Shown here: one piece after another, positions 58,601 to 64,000 of the stretch
How the letters are laid out: the number at the start of each line of letters is the position of its first letter
How positions within the stretch are numbered: position 1 is the stretch's first letter
DNA from: Oreocharis arfaki
Taxonomy: Eukaryota > Chordata > Aves > Passeriformes > Paramythiidae
NCBI GenBank assembly: GCA_013398015.1
Contig: VZRR01010747.1
Coordinates: forward strand, 62,001 to 126,000
Direction: 5' to 3'
DNA: 64,000 nt
Made by a program: the position numbers and the translations under genes
Notes under the pieces: model-generated
What the model was told of the DNA's origin: nothing
What the model saw: the letters and a program-made list of their open reading frames with translations, nothing else
The model's database searches: none

Positions 58601-61600
58601 CTACATCTCTCTTCATCTCATTAATTTCCCTTCACACATCATTTCCTAATTCTGAAAATTAAGTTTTAAGGAGTTACTGAATTAGTACCATTACAAGACA
58701 GCACCCAATGGCAGCTTGATCTGATGATCTCAGTTTGTAGTAACTTACCTGCACTTTACTGACTGTTTCCAGCTCTGATGAACATACGTTCTTCTAGCAG
58801 GGGAAGATAATAAAAAGCAACTTCAGCGAAAACTCTGTTACTTCAGTTAATTGGTTCAAGAGACAGAAATGAAGCAGTCAGCTGCTTTACATTTTCTCAG
58901 AGCCTTTTGGAAAGCTTTCAGGTTAATGATTAGGAGCTGCAACGAAGAGCCATTGTCTAACAGAGCTTTTAAAATCAGAAAAAAACCACACTAAAGCAAC
59001 AATTCCAGGATGAATTAGCAAATTTGGAAATGCAAAAACTCAGTTCACACTGTAATACTTCTAAATAAAAGAAGATGGCATGGATTCGCCCTGCTGCTCT
59101 CAGAAGACTGCAGAAACTTCATCACCAACCCAACACAAATTAATAATGACCAGGGAAGGCCTCTTCCAGCATTTCAGTTATGCTCGTTTCCATAGCAGGA
59201 GAGCTAGGGTTTGATGACAGGACACAGAGATATGTTAACCTTTATTTTATATATTTAATCTGAAGAACACTTTGGGTTCTACTTCCTTCTGCTATAGTTC
59301 TGGAGTATAAAGTCCATCCTTTAAAGAGGAAGGACCCACAGGCCCTGAGCAGATGTTTTACTGCCCACAACAGCAGCATCGCCCAAAAGATTTCTCTCTT
59401 CCTGATGTCTCCCAGCATAAGAAATCCCAATGTATGAACAAAAACTCAGCAAAGCTGGGTAGGCAACATGAGCCCCAGCTCTGTTTCCGGAGTCACCGCT
59501 GAGCAACTGCAGCTGCCATGCTGAGCACCGGAGTGGGAGCACATGGGTGCCGGAGTACGCTGCACAACAGCTTTATACAACCCAGTGCCTCCCGCTCAAG
59601 GATTTGCAAAGACTTGCCTTAAAAGAGCAGGAGAAGGTGATGGCATCATTTCCATGTAATTCTTCCAGTTCACTATTTCAGCAGCTCCGTAATATCTCCC
59701 CTCCTGCTGTGGAGGAAGCAAACAGCCCCCAGCGCTGCAGCCCGGCTGGGCGCGAGGTGAGAGCTAAAACCTCGCAAGTTTTGGTCACCATGGATGTAAA
59801 GGGCCTGTGGGTTCATCCAGGTAAACTCCAAGTCCCTGGTAATACTGATTTCCCCTTCAAGTCAAACCTTCCATCAACATCCACTGCCAGAGTTGCTCTG
59901 ATAGAATGAGAGTCCATGAAATAGAAATAGATATTTAGGAAATCAATAACAGACCTCTGTGTCCCCATCACAAATCATCCCACCACGGTCACCTTCCCTG
60001 CTTGTCAACAGAACACCACTCCCACAACCGGTGTCCACAACACATATCTGAGCTCCTTTCCCTCTTGATACCACTGCTCTTCCAGACTTCTAGGCTCCAT
60101 TTTTCCTCTTCTATCCAACATGACCCCAATCCTATTGAAATTCTCACCCCACCACATTTAAGTTTGGACCCACCACATAGTTACTGCACTGATCTTATAC
60201 ACGGATCACAAATGTATCCAGCACTATCAGACAGAAAAACTTGGGTTTTCTCCAGATCACAAGCATTTGTAAGGCAGAAAGAACATCATTAGATACTTTC
60301 AGTTCTACATAGTCTCTGGAAGACTATCCATGGGGGCAGTTTCAATTCTTATCTCAGACCAGTGTAACAACTCACTAATGCCTTGCTTGAATACAATATA
60401 CTGTATTGCTTCAAGAGGAAAGCAAAAGCACGTTTTTGCCACAGGAAGAAACGATACTGAACAAAGGAAGTGACTGGCAGTAAGTACCAAAACACCATGG
60501 CTTGGCCCAGGAGCACAGGTCAAATCTCTCCCCCTGCACAAGATTCCAGAGAGGCCAAGGAAGACTCTAGACACCCAGAACAGCTTAGCTGTGCACAAGC
60601 TCTATTTCTGCCTATGAGATGAAGTGACAGCTACTTGGATTATGATTTTAATCTGAAATAGGGCAGTAACTGGGCAAGACCAGACCAGCTCAGAAAATAC
60701 TTATTCAGCAGCAATACAAGCTCACACAAGCACTGGCTCCTGGCTCCTGGACTTCACACCAGCCAGTCGGTGATGGGAGCCTGAGTGACCAAACACAGGA
60801 ACTGACTGGGTGAAGGGGGTTGCTGGTTTATTTTAACACAGATAGGATCACTGTGTCACCAGACAGCTGAGCTGGCACAACCTGGACAACAGGGACTTGC
60901 TTCCAAGAAATCTGTTTGTCTCAGTCTGCCAAGAGCCATGTGTCAGGCATGTTAAAGCTGGGTCTTCCCCTATCAACAGATCTCCAAATCTTCTTGTCCC
61001 GAAGACTGTAAAGCATATTGGGACATACTTTGATGCCAGGTACAGCTAAAGGTCCCATTTTTTTTCTCCATTAGCCCACCAGCTAAAAAGAGCAGGCCCT
61101 CACCATCTTCACCCCAGGGTCTGGGGGCTATATTTACCTGGGCTACCAAATATCAGATTTTGATAGCAAACTCTGGGAATACTGCCAATAACTACTACCA
61201 AGTGGCCTCAGAGTAACCACTTGAGCCTGACAGAAATACACTTATTTTCTGAGGTCCTTCAGTAGTCAATGCTGGAAAGACTGGAAGTGGCATATGTCAA
61301 GTCAGCTACCCATCAAGATGATAAAAGGAAACAACCCAAAGCACCACATTTGGGTTTCATGGGAATGCTGTCTTCAGTGACTCAACTCCTGAATGAACTG
61401 TGTATTTCTGGGAAAGTACAGGTCTGCTGATGTGAGCTCCAGGAACTGTCCTGTTTGCAGGCAGAAATGGATGTTAAAGGAATAAAGCTGAAAGATGAAC
61501 TGTACATCTGCTTTCTTCCTTTAAATCATTTTGTCCAAGTCTCCTGGAGTCTCAAAAAAGCTTCTCCCTGCTCTTTTCCCTCACTCCGTATGTATTGGTA

Positions 61601-64000
61601 CATTGACTCGGCTCTTTCACCGCATTGTGCACTGTCAGGGTCTGGCCCAGAGCCAGAGGCACCCAAAGGGCTGTACCCACACCCTGGGGTTTATAAATCT
61701 GTAGGAGACTGGCACTGTTCCCCCACACTAGGGAGGAAAACTGCTGGCTCTGCTGGCTCCTGCTTCCAGCAGCTCATGCAGCATAAGGAACAGGCACCTC
61801 AGCTCTGGCCAGTGAATGATTTCCCAGCTAACAGTACCCAGCACTTCATGGATTTTGCACACCTTTAGGACAACAGAACTTTGCTTTTGCTGCTTTAAGC
61901 ACATTCAAAGGCACCACTCAGTCAGGGCAGTGTTAGGAGGCTGCTATGAGCAGATCAGTGGAAGAAGTATCAGAAGCAACTTGAAGAAATAACGGTACCA
62001 AGGCATACTTGAAATGTGTAGAAGAAATCAGACAAACTCTGGGAGGATGAAGGTATTTTTCTAATACTCAGCATCATAGTTATACTGGGAAAGGTAAATC
62101 CCCAATAACTTGTGCATTTTTTTTCCACAGACTGTTTCCACATGTCTGTCTGCAGGCTCCAACGTGTGCCACAAAACCAACTAATTGATTTTCTGGGTTA
62201 ATTTTTGTATGTTCTCAGCAAAGGGCTCTCAAATTGTCCTTCCAAATGATGATTTAAAGGTGTCCTCTCTTTAGACAGTGTGCAAGCAGAGGATCAGCCC
62301 CCAAGCATGTCTGGCAAACACTGCTGGTTAAGTCTCAGGTTTTGGGTGATCTGCCTCTCACCTGCTTTTGTTACTAGGCACTGCTGGAGAACACCTATCA
62401 CAGGGTGCTTGGGCACAAAGACATTAGCTGTTTAATACAGGAGATATAATCCAGCCAAACTGTGTATCACCTCAAGGTAACCACTGTTGATTCCTAAAAA
62501 TCATAGGATAACCTGACTGTGAACAGAGCTTTATCCCCAGAAATTAGACTCCTCAGACTCACAGGTACTTGGGGAAAATAACTCACTATGCAAAAACCTC
62601 ACAGTAACATGCCTGTGCAACCTGTCCTGAATCCTGACTTCCAGTTCAGAACATTATAATTAACATTTTCCAACAAATACACAGACAGGAAGAAGAAAAT
62701 GGTAAGGGATGATAACTGCTTCCATGAGCACAATGAGGTGGCACCCAAAAACCCCTGCAAGTTAAAGATGGTAAGTAAACAAAAGCCATCCCAATTAATA
62801 ACTTCTCTCATGGCAATGGCCAGGTTACTTCAAAAAATATTTGGATACATAGTCACTGGTGGCATGCAAGTGTTAACCCCTTCAGCAACAGCATGATTGA
62901 TGAGAAACATGGGCTTGGCACAAGAATTTTTAGCCAGGGGCGATTTACATGAGCATTTTTGGAGAAAAAAAGAATCCTTAACATTCTTCTAACTTCTCTT
63001 TCTCCTCCAGGCCCCAGTGCAGTGAGCACTTGGTCCTTTTCTTCAGTTCTCTGTCCCTCATTGCTTCTGATTTTGTCCCTTCTTCAAAACAACATTTTTA
63101 CGATCCATTCCCTCTTCACTTGGGCCAAGAAGAAGTTCCCCATCTCAGTGAAGCATCACCACACTCCACAGTATTTTAGGAAAGAAAAAACACATTCCTT
63201 AGGGTGATTTCATCACCCCATCGTAGTCAAAATATGTTTTAAACACCCAATGTCACCCTGACAAACAGGCAGGAAATCCATTCCGGTGATGCCTATGCCT
63301 TAGTCTACAACTCTCAATCAAGGAAAAAAAAAAATTAGCCATCTTAAGAAACTCTTTAAGCCCTGGAAACCACTGCCAATGCAGCAGTAGCTTGGGGATG
63401 TAATCTTTGGCAGCATCTTGACGCTGGCAGCAGCCCCAGCGCAGATGTGGTTGTGGCTTGTACCACTTTCCTGCAAAAAGCAGCTTTACCTGCAAAAGCA
63501 CTTTGTTCTGCTGGCAAAACCTGCATCTGCACTTGGAAAACCTGCCAGCATCCTTTTCCCAACAAGCCTCTTCTAGCTCGGATCATTTTTTAATGATGAC
63601 TTCGCAGTTTATTTACCATATTCCACTCATTTATTCTTACTTAGTTTTACAGCCAACAAAACACAGCCCTGGCAACACGTTATTTTATAAGCCAAGATTT
63701 CCGCTACAAGAAGTAATTTTGCCTGTTTACACCCCAAAACATTGTCCTCCCAGGGCTCTGCAGAAGCCACCTTTGAAGAAAGGATATTCTGGAGGCATGA
63801 GGAGTTCAGCAATCACTTGTTCGCTCTTGTTCCCAACAAGATATACCTCAAAGTCTAACTGCAGTCTCTAATTCCTGCAGGTATTTTTAACCAGCTACCT
63901 GAGCTCCCTCGAGTTAACGGAAAACAGTCTGGTGGGATCTGATACAGAAATAGCAGAACACAAGTCATACAGCAGTGGGGGAGTGTCGCTGTGACTGCGA
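52607..64000 (-). other. ARIH1: ARIH1 intron 1 (partial)
   Basis: At least 11.4 kb upstream of exon 2, reaching the window edge without exon 1. No CR1 copy was recognised here. Two CpG-enriched patches (55.88-56.16 and 59.48-59.78 kb) stand out. Open frames have no recognisable products. Confidence 0.88.

Noticed and set aside
1..64000. CRISPR arrays, prophage, bacterial operons, endogenous viral genes
   Set aside because: No regularly spaced repeats, and no phage, retroviral gag/pol/env or LTR structure was recognised. The window is an ordinary vertebrate two-gene locus.

Overview
This is a 64 kb piece of a vertebrate nuclear genome, most likely a bird and probably a songbird. The evidence is split genes with GT-AG introns and at least eleven fragments of the 3' end of CR1 LINEs, the dominant avian retroposon. 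The two recognised genes lie in the same tandem order as on human chromosome 15q24 (ARIH1 then BBS4). The sequence comes from a draft assembly: there is a 53-N gap inside a poly-A tract at about 50.23 kb, and a single N at 51,505 between two near-identical contig ends.

Both genes are on the minus strand, so transcription runs from high to low coordinates. ARIH1 (Ariadne-1, an RBR-type E3 ubiquitin ligase) fills 64,000 down to about 23.0 kb. Coding exons 2-14 are present, with every junction in phase: 1,299 nt, or 432 residues plus stop. Exon 1 (the acidic/Gly-rich N-terminus and start of the UBA-like domain) is off the right edge. Its stop codon is at 25,384-25,386, and a long 3'UTR probably runs to a poly(A) signal at 23,028-23,033.

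About 190 bp further on is the start codon of BBS4 (Bardet-Biedl syndrome 4, a TPR subunit of the BBSome ciliary cargo coat), inside a CpG island. Its first seven coding exons (459 nt, 153 residues) stretch from 22,838 down to 1,243; the rest of the gene is off the left edge. Intron 2 is 13.9 kb.

The remaining sequence is intron: scattered CR1 pieces, microsatellites, small tandem repeats, homopolymers and CpG-rich patches that may be regulatory. I see no other protein-coding gene, RNA gene, CRISPR array or intact mobile element. The other long open frames match nothing I recognise and lie in introns or UTR.

I found no new biological system. The most interesting non-coding observation is that BBS4 carries two perfect matches to the RFX/DAF-19 X-box consensus, the transcription-factor site of ciliary genes. 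One is 17 bp upstream of the start codon with a core that creates an out-of-frame upstream ATG; the other is in a CpG-rich patch of intron 2.
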